Shown: positions 45,148-55,933, counted from the first letter of the stretch. The stretch: DNA of 64,000 bases from Leptobrachium leishanense (GCA_009667805.1 CM019069.1:52140422-52204421), one strand, 5' to 3'. Made by a program: numbers and translations. The notes: a model not told the origin generated them from the sequence alone.

Positions 45148-45305
45148 ATAGTCTAGCTTGTTCTCTTCTCCTGCCAATTCTCCTGAGTTTCACCCTTTAG
45201 TGAATAGACCTGATAGTCTAAAGTTCTATAATAAATAAAGTCTAAAGTTCTATATAACAAATATATTTTATAGTCCTACATAGTAAATATAGTCTTATGT
45301 TCTAT

Positions 45306-45523
45306 AGAATAAATAATTTATTTATTTATAAAGTATTTTAACAGGAAGGATACATTGAGCTTTCTCTAGTTTTCAGGTATGTCCTGGGTTCAAGAACATT
45401 GAATTTGTACAGTTGTTACAGAAATACAAAGTAATAAAATGCAAGATGTTAAAAACAAAACACAAATATACAGATTAACACAGAAAATAAATATGTAAGA
45501 AATATACTATGTTACATGTTTAC
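45306..45523 (-). mobile_element. L2-like LINE 3' end (TAAA tail)
   Basis: AATTTATTTATTTATAAAG through ACAGGAAGGATACATTGAG and on to TACATGTTTACA is the complement of the 3' UTR at 48420-48636. It is a short truncated copy inside the AT-rich array. Confidence 0.75.
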
Positions 45524-45925
45524 AATTGTATAGTCCACCATAATAAATTCAGTGTAAAGTTCTATAATAAATACAGTCTAAAGTTCTATATAATACATAT
45601 AGGCTATAGTCAAACATAATAAATATAGTCTCAAGTCTGTCACTCCATATTTTGTAAGCTTCCATTGGACACTTAACTCTAAACAGCCATGTGTTGTATT
45701 TTAGTTAAGGTTTTATATGTTTTGTTTACTCTGTGTCTCAGACATTCCATGCAATGCCAAGTCAAAGTACAAGAGGATGTTTACATTTCTCGCTTTGCTT
45801 GTACATGGGAGTCCAGTAATGTTTATAAGGCAATGGATACTACATGTAGTGGCTATAATTTTAAGCTTCTTTGTTGCTTCCTTTCTTTTTAGACCACTGG
45901 TTCCCAAACATTTCTTTATTTCCAG

Positions 45926-46017
45926 GTTATAAACGGCATTTGGAGGAAATCATTTCAACCTCCCAAGTGAAACATATTTGTAAGATAAGTAAATATCTAA
46001 TCCAACGTGACAATAAA
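45926..46017 (+). CDS. candidate isolated exon (weak)
   Basis: The acceptor TTTCTTTATTTCCAG (ending 45925) and donor AAA|GTGAGT (after 46017) bracket 92 bp. With a 2-base split codon this reads YKRHLEEIISTSQVKHICK then ISKYLIQRDNK, charged and helix-like, with no stop. An upstream acceptor (CCTTTCTTTTTAG, ending 45892) would extend the same frame by 11 codons. No partner exon or known family is recognised, so chance is quite possible. It is recorded because it is the best splice-bounded frame outside repeats. Confidence 0.2.
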
Positions 46018-46501
46018 GTGAGTATCTCTGTGGCTGACTATCTCCTGGAAGTCATTTCAGACACAGGTGTAAATAATTCCAGTCTGGATACCAAAGGCCA
46101 CAGAGTTCATTGGGTCTGTTACTCACTTCACAGACGGACCCCTTCATGGAGCTGAATGCATTAAGATAAAACCATAGGATTTACTGCCACTTTGACAAGT
46201 TTAGTCTAAATCCATTCCTTGAGAGGAAGGGGAGATGATAAGACAGTGATGTGACTGCCTGACACCAATGTATCAATTCGGAATGTTAAGAAAGTCACAT
46301 GACAACCTAAACCCATGGTAGTACAGCACAGAGGTTGTTTTTACATTTAACCAAAACATGTAAGTTATAAACATTACTCCCTAAAAATAATAATTAAGAT
46401 CCTTTAAAATGATTTACTGACAAATATTGTATTGAATACGGAGATCTAGTGTATGCAGCTGCCCCGCGAACGCACCTTCATAAACTTACTATATTGAATA
46501 A
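46018..46501. other. unassigned sequence
   Basis: No repeat or gene is supported beyond the end of the candidate exon. Confidence 0.35.
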
Positions 46502-48048
46502 TAGACATGTGCGATTCGTTTCGTTACGAATCGAAATTCGGACAAATTTCCTAAAATTCGTAGATTCGGAAGCATCCGAAATATGAATTGCTATGTTTCC
46601 GAATGGATCCGAAATACGAAATTTCGTTTCGGATCCGAATCGTAATTTCGTTACAACAGAAAAGTGACTGTTTGACCAATCACAGGTTTTCTTCTGCTGC
46701 TGAGGGAGGGTTGGGAAAATTACCTTTTTTAATATGAGAGTGGGAGACTCGTAGTCGATGGGAGATTCAGAATCAGATGAAATAAGAATGTTCGTTAATA
46801 TCGTTTTATTATCATAATAATTACGATTATTCGTTATGATGAAATTAAATTACCTTTTTTTAATATTTGAAATGGGAGTCACCAGTAGGGTCCTCAGGTA
46901 TGATTTGAACATGAGTACAAATTGAATGAACATTGTTCGTTCGAGCGTTGTGGGAACCCCTCATAATGAGCACAGCGGGTGTACAAACCCTGGAGGAACT
47001 CAGCACAAAACAGGAATGGTGGGAACCCCTCATAATGAGCACAGCAGAAGTACTGACCCAGGAGGAACTCAGCATAGCAAAGGGATGTGGGAAGCCCTCA
47101 TGATGAGCACAGCCGAAGTACAGACCCAGAAAGTTAGCACAGCACAGGAATGGTGGGGACCCCTCATAATGAGCACAGCAAGTGTACAAACCCTGGAGGA
47201 ACTCAGCACAGCACAGGAATGGTGGGAACCCCTCATAATGAGCACAGCAAGTGTACAAACCCTGGAGGAACTCAGCACAGCACAGGAATCGTGGGAAACC
47301 CTCATAATGAGCACAGCAGAAGTACAGACCCAGGAGGAAATCAGCACAGCACAGGGATGGTGGGAACCCCTCATAATGAGCACAGCAAGTGTACAAACCC
47401 TGGAGGAACTCAGCACAGCACAGGAATGGTGGGAACCCCTCATAATGAGCACAGCAGGTGTACAAACCCAGGAGGAAATCAGCACAGCACAGGAATGGTG
47501 GGAACCCCTCATAATGAGCACAGCAGGTGTACAGAGTGCAACCACATACAGTCACAGAGCAGAAGAAAACCTCCAAAATTCATTAACTGAATTTCGTACT
47601 CTGTAATGCAACTGCAGTCACACAGCAGAAGAAAACCTCTGGTTGGTCAGCCTCCAGTCGTGTTTCCATTGTTACGAAATTCCGAACCTAAATTCATTAA
47701 CGCAATTTCGAATTTCTGATTTAAAAAAAAATAATTTAAATTATGTTGTTCAACTTCAGTCAGAGACAGAGGTACTAAACTAATATATATTAGATTAGTT
47801 TACGTTTCACTGAAGTTTCGTATAAAAAAAACTACCATCGACTGCCATATTAAGAAATGTATTTTTGCTTTTTAAATTCATCATAACGAATGGTCGTAAT
47901 TGTTACGAAAAGTGAACGAATCTAACGAAAAATTCGTATTTCATACGAATCCGAATTGAGTTTCAGACATGAATTACGAAAAACGAGTTAATGGCTAATA
48001 CGAAATGAAACGAACCAAAAACGAATTTATTGACTGCGCACAAGTCTA
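46502..48048. mobile_element. hAT-like element with TTCGTTTCG-rich arms, 1,547 bp
   Basis: The ends TAGACATGTGCG and CGCACAAGTCTA are inverted. The flanks TTGAATAA (46494-46501) and TTGTATAA (48049-48056) form an 8-bp duplication with one difference. The arms are rich in TTCGTTTCG, TTACGAATC and similar palindromic pieces on both sides. It has no transposase. The centre is a 69-bp tandem array. Confidence 0.75.
46945..47545. repeat. 69-bp minisatellite, 9 units
   Basis: CATAATGAGCACAGC recurs at about 46962, 47031, 47099, 47165, 47234, 47303, 47372, 47441 and 47510, spacing 69 bp with two shorter units (68 and 66). Units include GGAGGAACTCAGCACAGC and GGTGGGAACCCCT. Because 69 is divisible by three, long frames stay open on both strands (226 and 238 residues); they are artefacts. 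Confidence 0.95.
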
Positions 48049-48061
48049 TTGTATAACTCAT

Positions 48062-48640
48062 TCTGCTGCTTTGTGCTACAATGTAACTACATGACCCACC
48101 ATTGTGACATGCTAAAAGAGCTAAACTGGCCGTCGCTGAAATCTAGACGCACCCTTCACCTTTCCAACCTGGTGTTTAAGAGCTTTTCTGGGAAGCTACC
48201 ACCCTACCTGAATAGGCTGCTTCCCCCAGCAGCTCCCTCATCCTATAACCCCGATCCAGGACCTGCACATTACTTGCAGTACCACAATACAAAAAGAAAG
48301 TGTCTCGATCCTCCTTTTCCTACAGAGCACCACAATTATGGAATAACCTCCCAGACGCCATTAAATCTTCCCCCAGTCTAAAGTCACTTAAGAGCTCCCT
48401 ATTAACATACCTCAATACAGGATGCACCTGTAAACATGTAATTTACTGAATATATTTATTCCCTGTGTTAATCTGTATATTTGTGATGTTTTTTAATGTC
48501 TTGCATTTTATTACTTTGTATTCCTGGAACAACTGTAACCACTCAATGTTATTGAACCCAGGACATACTTGAAAATGAGAGAAATCTCAATGTATCCTTC
48601 CTGGTAAAATACTTTATAAATAAATAAATAAATAGCATTG
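48062..48640 (+). pseudogene. L2-like LINE, ORF2 end and TAAA-tailed 3' UTR
   Basis: A frame reads ELNWPSLKSRRTLHLSNLVF then KSFSGKLPPYL, like the LHWLPV..RI.FK....GL.PPYL segment of L2-type ORF2. Remnants of the LWNNLP segment (GGAATAACCTCCCAGACGCC) lie near 48340. The 3' UTR ends GAGAGAAATCTCAATGTATC then CTTCCTGGTAAAATAC and ATAAATAAATAAATA. It is truncated at the 5' end and frameshifted. It is the longest copy of the LINE whose tail is shared by the SINE at 14621. Confidence 0.8.
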
Positions 48641-49260
48641 AATCCATGGGGCTTCCAACTTGTAGCTGTTAAATCTGTAGTTTGTTGTGCAAAATACTTT
48701 TTGAGGGTATGAATTAAGTGACTTTTTGTTCTCTCCAGCCCATGGTGATAATGTGTCTTTACTGTCTTCCGTGTTTTACACAGTGTATGAGATTGTCCAC
48801 AAACACATGTATTACCTGCATGGCTGATAGATAACTAGATGGATAAATACATGCTAGATATAGAGATATATAGATACATGTTAGATAGATATATAATATA
48901 GATATACTGTATGTTAGATATATAGTACACACAAATCACAACATTCCAAATCACCAAACCTCTTTAGAAGGCTTGTTTCATTATTGATAATAAGTTTATA
49001 TAAATTATATTCTTAACACCTTTTGTTGCAGTATAAACACAAAATTCTGAACTATTTAGCTGCAGGGTACTTTGGTACTCTCATGCACCAAAAATGTCTA
49101 GAAAAGGAGACTGGTGGGAAAGTGCAATTTTGTTTCTTTAATTTTTATCATTTACTCTCTTTAAATAATTATCACTAAAAAAAAAGGAATGCCCAAGTGT
49201 TTACTTAATACAAAAAAAATAAACATATGTAACTATTTTCCAGTATAAACCTGATACTTA
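48641..49260. other. lower-copy DNA with GATA-like microsatellite
   Basis: An imperfect TAGATA microsatellite spans about 48830-48925. Nothing else was recognised. Confidence 0.5.
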
Positions 49261-50154
49261 CAGGGTTATTCAAAGAGATCCAAATTGCTTGAGAAAGGTA
49301 ACCGAACGCTGAAAATCAGCGTTTGGTTACCTTTCTTGGCCATTCGGCTATCCAGAGAGCAGGCAATTCGCCAAATCCTGGCGAATTGCCTGAACATACG
49401 GTGCCTGTTCGGTGCCTGTTCGAGGGCAGTGAAATCCTCATAGAGAAGCACTGCTTCGGCTATTCAGAGAACACGAACCAGCAGTGAAAGGTTCCCGAAA
49501 TGCCCTGCCATTCGGTGGTTTAATTCGGCAAGTTTATTCAGGAGAATCCCATAGGCTTCAATGTTAAAAATATTCCCGTTTAAATTCAATATCTAATAAA
49601 CCGTTCATTATAAAATTCTGCACTAAAGAGTCTCTTTATTTATAGATTTTTTTAGGATATTTTAAGCATTTTTCTGAATTATTTTTTTTTTTTTAAAAGT
49701 CCGATTTTTTTTTTTAAGTCTTCTTCTTTTTTCTGTAACAGCCCTGTTTATTATCATTCCCTGGACCTCATATGTAAATTTCAGACATTTTCCCTCAGTA
49801 GTTTCTTTGCAAACAGCGTTTCACATTCACACATTCATACAAACTGTTTTCCTAATTTATTCACTGCCTCTTCTGTTGTGTCGAAGGCTGCGATCGGTTC
49901 CTGTTCGGGTTTTTCTGTGGTTTTCGGCAGGTTAATCCAGATGTTTTTGGGGGTTTTCGGCGTGCATTCGCTGGGTTTTGCGGTTCCTTTTCGTCGGGTT
50001 TGCGGCAGCCTTTCCCTGCAATTCGGGGACCCTGTGGTGCTTGCTGAATACACCGCAGGGTCACTGAAATGGGATCGGCAAAACAAACCGAATTGAAGAG
50101 AACAAAAAGTCACCGAACGTGCAGTGACTTTTCGAATCTCTTTGAATAACCCTG
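49261..50154. mobile_element. FamE MITE-like transposon, 894 bp
   Basis: The TIRs CAGGGTTATTCAAAGAGAT and its close complement ATCTCTTTGAATAACCCTG are flanked by a perfect TTA duplication (49258-49260 and 50155-50157), fitting PIF-Harbinger. Interior inverted pieces include AACCGAACGCTGAAAATCAGCG. The frames at 49835-50188 and 49878-50096 show no transposase. This is the reference copy for 455-2229 and 59790-60060. Confidence 0.85.
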
Positions 50155-50192
50155 TTAATGTCTGTGCAAGATCCACGCTTACAACCAATTAA

Positions 50193-50529
50193 CGCTGCGG
50201 TCACACAAGTGCACATGCACACAAGGGAACGTCCGTTAGAATGGGCGTTCTCTCTACTCAGACGCCCGTGTGGCAACTTCGTTGAGCAGAGTTAGTGTGC
50301 TTAGCCCTACAAAACTTGAGCCTCCTATGGAGGATCGCGCTTTGTAGGCCCCGTCCTATGCCAGTCGTAGCTTTTTGAAGGGAAGGGTTTCAGAATGTCC
50401 AGTGTAACATGTGATACTATTACGCACGTTACACCGTGTGGCTGTCCCCATCGAGTCGTCATACTGCTATGACGGACACAGGGAGGAGGGGTCACACGGA
50501 CGCACTCAGTGCGCTCGTGTGACCGCAAC
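50193..50529. mobile_element. TTAA-flanked MITE with GCGGTCACAC ends
   Basis: The left CGCTGCGGTCACACAAGTGC and right GCGCTCGTGTGACCGCAAC are inverted repeats. TTAA occurs on both sides (50189-50192 and 50530-50533). The 337-bp interior has no coding content. Confidence 0.7.
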
Positions 50530-50866
50530 TTAAAGGCCCTGTTCTAGCTGAGCTGGTAGTAAAGAGCAACTAGTGGAAAACTTTTTTGCAAGTCTCTATT
50601 AGTAACTCCCTATTGTACACATTGCTACATGTGAGCAGCTATGGGAGCTGCTACCGTTACCAGCAGTTGCCCTGCAAGGACCACTGGTGCCATCTCCTGG
50701 AGACCAGAGAGAGCCTCATGAGGGCCATCGGAAGGGAATTGGCAGCTATTACTACCCAGTGATATGCTAGTGGAGAAAGATGGCACATTGCGTCGTCCTG
50801 TGCCCTGTGGGATCAGAGGTGAGTAATTTTTGTATTGTACTTATCCGTTTCTATTAAGTGATTATA
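50530..50866. other. unassigned sequence
   Basis: I see no gene or shared repeat. Confidence 0.4.
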
Positions 50867-52062
50867 CACTGACTGGCCAGATTATTATGACCACCTGACT
50901 TTTTTAGGCAAACTAGCTATAATTTCGCGCTGAAGTTGCTGGAGGGCCAGACCATTATAAATAGGGAAGCAGGTTGTTTACCAAGACAGTAGAGGTGATT
51001 TTTTTCTGAAGATATGGGTAAACAACGCGATTTAACAGCCTTTGACTGTTGGATGATTGTTGGCACTCGGAGCCATGGAGCGAGTATCAGCAAAACAGCA
51101 GAATTCGTTAAATGTTCAAGAGCAGCTGTTGTTAAAGTGTTTAAAGACTGGAGTGTCAGCCAAAAATCTGGGTCTGAACATGCGAATTGTGGCCGCCAGC
51201 GACTAGTCAATGTTAGAGCAGAACGGAGCGTGGCAAAACTGGTACAAGACATCAAATTACTGCAGATCTTAATCAGGGATCCTCTCAAATGATCTCTGAA
51301 CGCACGGTTTGCCGTACACTACATCGTATGGGATATGGAAGCCAAAGGCCTGTTCCAACACCTTTGCTGTCTGCAGTTAACAAGATAAAACGTCTCCAAT
51401 TCGCACAGGAACACAAGGATTGGACAGTCGAGCATTGGAAAAAAAGACATTTGGTCCGATCAATCACCTTTCCAGTTACATCATGCAGATGGCAGAGTGA
51501 GAATTTGGCAGAAACAGCATGAAAGCAACACCCCACATGCATGAGTACAACCCTTCAAGCTGGTGGGGGCAGTGTTATAGTTTGGGGCCCTTTAATTCGG
51601 GAGAAACAATGTCTGAATAGCACAACACACCAAAGCATCGTTGCTGATCAAGTTTATCCTATCATGTTGATGGCGTATCCCAATGTTGATGGCGTATCCC
51701 AATGGAGATGGCTTCTTCCAGCAAGACAATGCGCAATGCCACTGCGCTCGTATTGTGCAGGAGTGGTTTCAAGAACATGGGGGAGAATTTACCTTGCTTA
51801 GCTTTGGCCCCCACAATCACCAGATCTCAATCCAATTGAGCATTTGTGGGACGAAGTTGAAAGAGCCATCAGGCAGCTGGTTCCACAACCATCAAATCTC
51901 ACAGAACTGCACAGTGCTATTCATCAGGCATGGTGTCAGATTCCTCGCATCACCTCAACATCTCGTGGAGTCAATGCCAAGAAGAATCTCTGCAGTATTG
52001 AAGGCAAAAGGTGGCCCAGCGAAGTACTGATGGGGTGGTCATAATAATCTGGCCACTCAGTG
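50867..52062 (+). mobile_element. Tc1-like transposon, 1,196 bp
   Basis: The ends CACTGACTGGCCAGATTATT and its complement (AATAATCTGGCCACTCAGTG) form TIRs of about 31 bp with TA on both sides (50865-50866 and 52063-52064). The transposase is on the plus strand and broken. The length is slightly short for an intact Tc1 element because of small deletions. Confidence 0.9.
51014..52030 (+). pseudogene. Tc1-like transposase pseudogene
   Basis: The start MGKQRDLTAFDCWMIVGTRS contains the helix-turn-helix region (TAEFVKCSRAAVVKVF). It continues after a frameshift at about 51290 with SERTVCRTLHRMGYGSQRP and DWTVEHWKK. The segment with the first catalytic Asp is damaged after WKK (about 51450). GGGSVIVWG is near 51560, DNAQCHCARIVQEWFQEHGG with the second Asp near 51735, and the third acidic region (LNPIEHLWDE-like) near 51830 is out of frame. 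The C-terminal GGPAKY ends at 52030. A 20-bp tandem duplication at about 51664-51705 adds a frameshift. Several lesions make it inactive. Confidence 0.85.
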
Positions 52063-52881
52063 TATAGTAAACACCTGTGTACTGATATATATATATATAT
52101 ATATACACAAAAAAAAATCAATCATCACCAGTTTCTGGCAGCTGGTATTTTTTTGTTATTACTGGCAGCAAGCGGTAATAACAAGAGTTCTTGAATTAAC
52201 TTGTTACTCTCCTTCTGCCTCCACAGTTGTGTTTCCTATATATACTGTATAGCAGAAGCGTTAATGTACAGTAACCTGTCAAAACACATGTCCCTCTTGG
52301 GGCGTTTGTGGCTTGGATAGAATAGGACAGGAGCTATTATGATTATCGAGAGGGATGTTATAATAAACGGATCACGCATTAACCAGAACAACTCGGTCAG
52401 AATATGGCCATAAATGTGCATCCCTCTCCGATTACCATTTAGCTCTTTCGCGCGCTTTGATCGTAGTGGATACTCAAATGCCAAGGCTTCCGCAGTACCA
52501 CTTCTGGACAGCAGGTGTTGCCTGGTGCTGCATAAGGTATTGGCTCATCGGCCATTAATCGTATTTGTGTTCTTTTGTTCTGTGACGGGATGTTTTGAGA
52601 CAATAAACTGTGAGCATTCTACAACTGTTTCATGTGCACATCATCTGTGCAGCCATCTTCATTCTCATATAGGTCTGTTCTTCTGATCTTATCTGACAGG
52701 AAAAAATCTGCAGTTCTGAGTGAACATCATATTGCTTTGCTATTGCTGTGCTAATGATATTACCAAGATGAGAATAGATGGTTGGATAGATAGGTATGTA
52801 TTGAGCGATAAAGGCATATAAATGGGGGAGATAGATGGATCAATAGACAGAAAATCAGAAAGACAGCTAGATATAAACATA
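52063..52881. other. unassigned, with TA microsatellite
   Basis: A (TA)n run lies at 52086-52106, and a weak GATA-type run near 52775-52870. No gene was recognised. Confidence 0.45.
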
Positions 52882-53063
52882 CAGGTATATTCAGAGAAAG
52901 GTGAAAACCAGGAGAACTGGCAGGAGAAGAGAACAATCTAGACCAAACGGCCAAATCAGAAAAATTCTCCCATTTATCTCACTTTCCAAATCGGTTATTT
53001 GGTCTAGATTGTTCTCTTCTCCTGCTATTTCTCCTGGTTTTCACCTTCCTCTGAATAACCCTG
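52882..53063. mobile_element. FamD-like foldback MITE, 182 bp
   Basis: CAGGTATATTCAGAGAAAGG and CCTTCCTCTGAATAACCCTG are inverted ends with an ATA duplication (52879-52881 and 53064-53066). The halves fold on each other through GGAGAAGAGAACAATCTAGA and its complement. It is an uninterrupted relative of the element at 44320. Confidence 0.8.
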
Positions 53064-53159
53064 ATAGATAGAATATATAGATGTGTGAACAAATAAACTA
53101 GATCAAGATAGAATCCGCACACCACTGTCAAATCTTATCCCAAACACTACTAACTAGAC

Positions 53160-53275
53160 CAGGGGTCAGCAACCTTGGCTACCTGATGTTTTGGGAACTA
53201 CATTTTCCATGGGTGACTGAGCATCATGGGAGATGTAGTTCCCAAAACATTAGGTAACAAGGTTGCTGACCCCTG
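53160..53275. mobile_element. short palindromic hAT MITE
   Basis: CAGGGGTCAGCAACCTTG and CAAGGTTGCTGACCCCTG are perfect inverted ends, and GTTTTGGGAACTACAT pairs with ATGTAGTTCCCAAAAC. The flanks AACTAGAC and CGCTAGAC match in six of eight bases. The transcript would form a long hairpin. Confidence 0.8.
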
Positions 53276-53579
53276 CGCTAGACCAACCCCTCCACCACGA
53301 ATCCAAATTAAAGATGTTACTGCAAACTCTAATTTTTAAGTCAGTTTCACTCTGCACTTTAAAGCTGTGCCAGAACATCACAGATCCATATATCCCCATA
53401 TGTCCCTATATGCTATATTTCAAGTATGTCGCACATTTATGATATATTGTATTTCAATGAATATCATCTTACTCGTAGCCGTTTTTATTGCACACAGATA
53501 CAATATTATCTGTGTATTATTATCTATTAAGTAAATAATACTCCCTAAAAAAACTCAGTGAAAATGAAAATGTCATTAA

Positions 53580-53653
53580 CCCCTTAAGGACCAAGGGTCT
53601 TTAAAGTCAATGCATTTATGATGGAACAGCTCTGTCATTGGTCCTTAAGGGGG
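53580..53653. mobile_element. 74-bp TTAA-type mini element
   Basis: CCCCTTAAGGACCAAGGG at the left and ATTGGTCCTTAAGGGGG at the right are inverted, preceded by TTAA (53576-53579) and followed by TAAA. The ends match those of the element at 11553. It is close to a pair of TIRs with almost no interior. Confidence 0.75.
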
Positions 53654-54599
53654 TAAAAAAATTATTTGTATTTGTTACCTAAAAAGCTACTGCTATGAGT
53701 CTTGTAATAAATACATGTTCAATGCAGCACTACTGTAACTAGGCCTGTGATACTATTCCTCCGAATAAAATACAGTCTTAAAATATAAATATATATATAT
53801 ATTTGAATATTGTTATGCTGCTCATATAGAAAATTCAGATCACATTGACATCATTGGGAGGGGATGTTTCCTGACCAAATGAAAAAAATAAATACAGATA
53901 TTAAAGAAAAACACTCAATCAGAAAAAATATATATAAAAATTTTGCTATATTGGTCTAATTTTATTTTAATCTCTTGTCAATTCCTTCCAATTTCCCAGC
54001 TGAGTGAGTGAACTCCAGTGTATGAATTAGATCATTACAAATGGAGCATGCTTAGTGTTAGAAATAAGGCCATTCTTTATACCTCTCCCTCGGTGTATAT
54101 TATTTAACAGTTCATCACAAGCTATAACTGAGACCATTTTCTCTGAATCACCACGGCGCAGAAACAGTAAGAAAAGGAATCTATCAAAATGCCCAAGAAC
54201 TGTGTGATGCAGCACTATTTTATAATTGGCAGATGTGATGCACGGGGAAACCAGCCATGGGGACGGCAAGCAAATGCTGAGCAAGGTGATGCAAGGGGGA
54301 ATGTACTGGGTCAAATTTGTGAGGCTATCTGGGGTCTACATGCTGGAGTTATACACCCCATTAACTTATCGTTACACAAGAAAATAACTTTCTGGGCTCT
54401 ATTAGCTATGGTATTTCCAGAACGGCAACATTAGAGCAGAGGGCTCCCCTCTATCCTTTATAACATTATCCAGTGCTGTAAGTTAATGTTTCTACCACAA
54501 TCCAGGACCTTATTTCTCTGCATTGATTATTGATGTCTGAATCTTATTGTCATCTACATCGATGATCCCATACCCCTGATTATGGTGATAGTCAACATG
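53654..54599. other. lower-copy intergenic DNA
   Basis: No gene or shared repeat was recognised; there are short AT runs near 53780. Confidence 0.4.
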
Positions 54600-55270
54600 T
54601 TAAACATGTAAATATTTTCACCATGTCTGTTACTGTCACATTCCTCCTCGGTATATATGTCTGATTCCTATACGCAGCACAACTATCCTACACTTCCGAT
54701 CCTTCAAATGATCGGTGCATCTACCTATATCGGACTTGGAGGAATAGGTAAGCAGAACTACAGACCAGGGGATAACACAATTTCGGAACGTCAGAGGAAT
54801 GCCAAGGGTGTTATGCCAGAGCAGGTTATCAGGAATGCCAGGGGTCAGATGTCAGAGCGGGTTATCAGGAATGCCAGGTGTCGGATGCCAGAGCGGGTTA
54901 TCAGGAATGTCAGGGGTCATATGCCAGAGCTGGTTATCAAACAGAAGCCAAAGGGTTAAGAGCCAAGAGAAACTATATACAAGCCAAGTCGGTACACAGA
55001 ATAACAAACAGAAAATATGCAAGCATTGAGAGGAGTGAGAACCATGTCAGGGCAATGAGCACTTCTCAGGCGTCTGGATTTAAACCATGTGGGCGCTGCG
55101 TCATCACGCTGCTCCCCGACCAAGGACCGTATGACGTGATCGCGAGTGACCTGCATATCACTCGGTGCTCAGCCACCGAGCAGCGAAGAAGACGCTGCCA
55201 GGTGCCAAGGTACCAGAATGGCGTGGGACGAGACAGTTACCTTGTGAAATCCAACATCATTGTCCAGGTT
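54600..55270 (-). mobile_element. LTR-like fragment, minus strand
   Basis: Read on the minus strand, 55225-55070 has CGGTGGCTGAGCACCGAG, a GTGATGACGCAGCGCCC stretch, then GGTTTAAATCC as a TATA-like box. This is the same order as in the LTR-like segment at 33285-33415. The downstream leader includes the 36-bp array at 54797-54950. Ends and target duplication were not found. Confidence 0.4.
54797..54950. repeat. 36-bp tandem array, about 4 units
   Basis: Units with GCCAGAGCGGGTTATCAGGA are spaced 36 bp: starts near 54797, 54833, 54869 and 54905. Because 36 is a multiple of three, an open frame with a 12-residue period (..MPERVIRNARG..) crosses it. I regard this as a by-product, not a gene. Confidence 0.85.
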
Positions 55271-55933
55271 GCTGGTTGAGGGCTCTTGCATGCGCCTTCA
55301 TTTATGGAGGGTCTATTCACTAAACCCCAAGTAGTAGCCCAGTTAGTGTCATTCAGCAATAATAGTCAAGATGCACCTTTGGCCTCAAGAATAAAAACAG
55401 TCAATTTGTCATCAGCTCTGTTGCAATTTGCCATTTGCCGGAGTTGCTCTGGCATGCAGAAAAGGAAGCTGTATCTGCATGTGTAAGTCGAGCAAAAAGA
55501 GCCAAATGTTTGGGGATCACTTGGTGGTCATTCAATGCCCAATGAATAAACCAGATATGCCAGTTGTGTGTGGATTAAGGGCCTCACTTACCCCTCTCTG
55601 TCAGCTTTTCTCTAGAACTATATGGAGCTTGAGCCAAGAGCTGCAGCTCCAATGAACCTCATGTTAATCAAGCCCTGGCATTGTTGCATTCAAAATGTTC
55701 ACTCTTATCCACAATATCCCCATTCTTAATGCAGACCACCAAGTTTCACAACTGTGTTTCTTTCATGTTTCCCTTCATACAGCCCCTTTGAATAAGCAGA
55801 TTTCCAACTGCACCTTGCTTGTTGATGCACAGGAAGAATATGAGTTGAATCACTTGTCTACTTTTGCATGTTCAGCAGGCAGCTGTTGTAACCAAAATTA
55901 CAGCCTGCCCTTCCAAATGGTGCCTGGCATTAA
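55271..55933. other. lower-copy intergenic DNA
   Basis: No gene or window-shared repeat was recognised. Confidence 0.4.

Larger units (their letters stand above)
44212..45212. mobile_element. FamD foldback MITE (outer), split by another
   Basis: The left half CAGGTCTATTCACTAAAGG...TTTCCAAATTGACTATTTG and the right half GTCTAGCTTGTTCTCTTCTC...TTTAGTGAATAGACCTG make one palindromic element when the intervening 44320-45147 is removed. The uninterrupted 6926 copy shows the expected join (CTATTTAGTCTAGATTG). Confidence 0.7.
43920..45640. repeat. AT-rich TCTAAAGTTCTATATAATAAATA array, broken by insertions
   Basis: Imperfect 25-35-bp units with TCTAAAGTTCTATAATAAATA occur at 43925-43985, 44130-44210, 45213-45305 and 45535-45640. 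They look like one array split by a hAT MITE (43987), a FamD nest with CR1 (44212-45212) and a LINE end (45306). Confidence 0.75.

Noticed and set aside
45717..45932. Hydrophobic 71-residue frame that could be a membrane segment
   Set aside because: No conserved motif, no good donor site in that frame, and it overlaps a competing splice-like frame; probably chance.
46860..47606. Frames of 226-238 residues on both strands
   Set aside because: The 69-bp unit is divisible by three, so frames stay open by periodicity alone.
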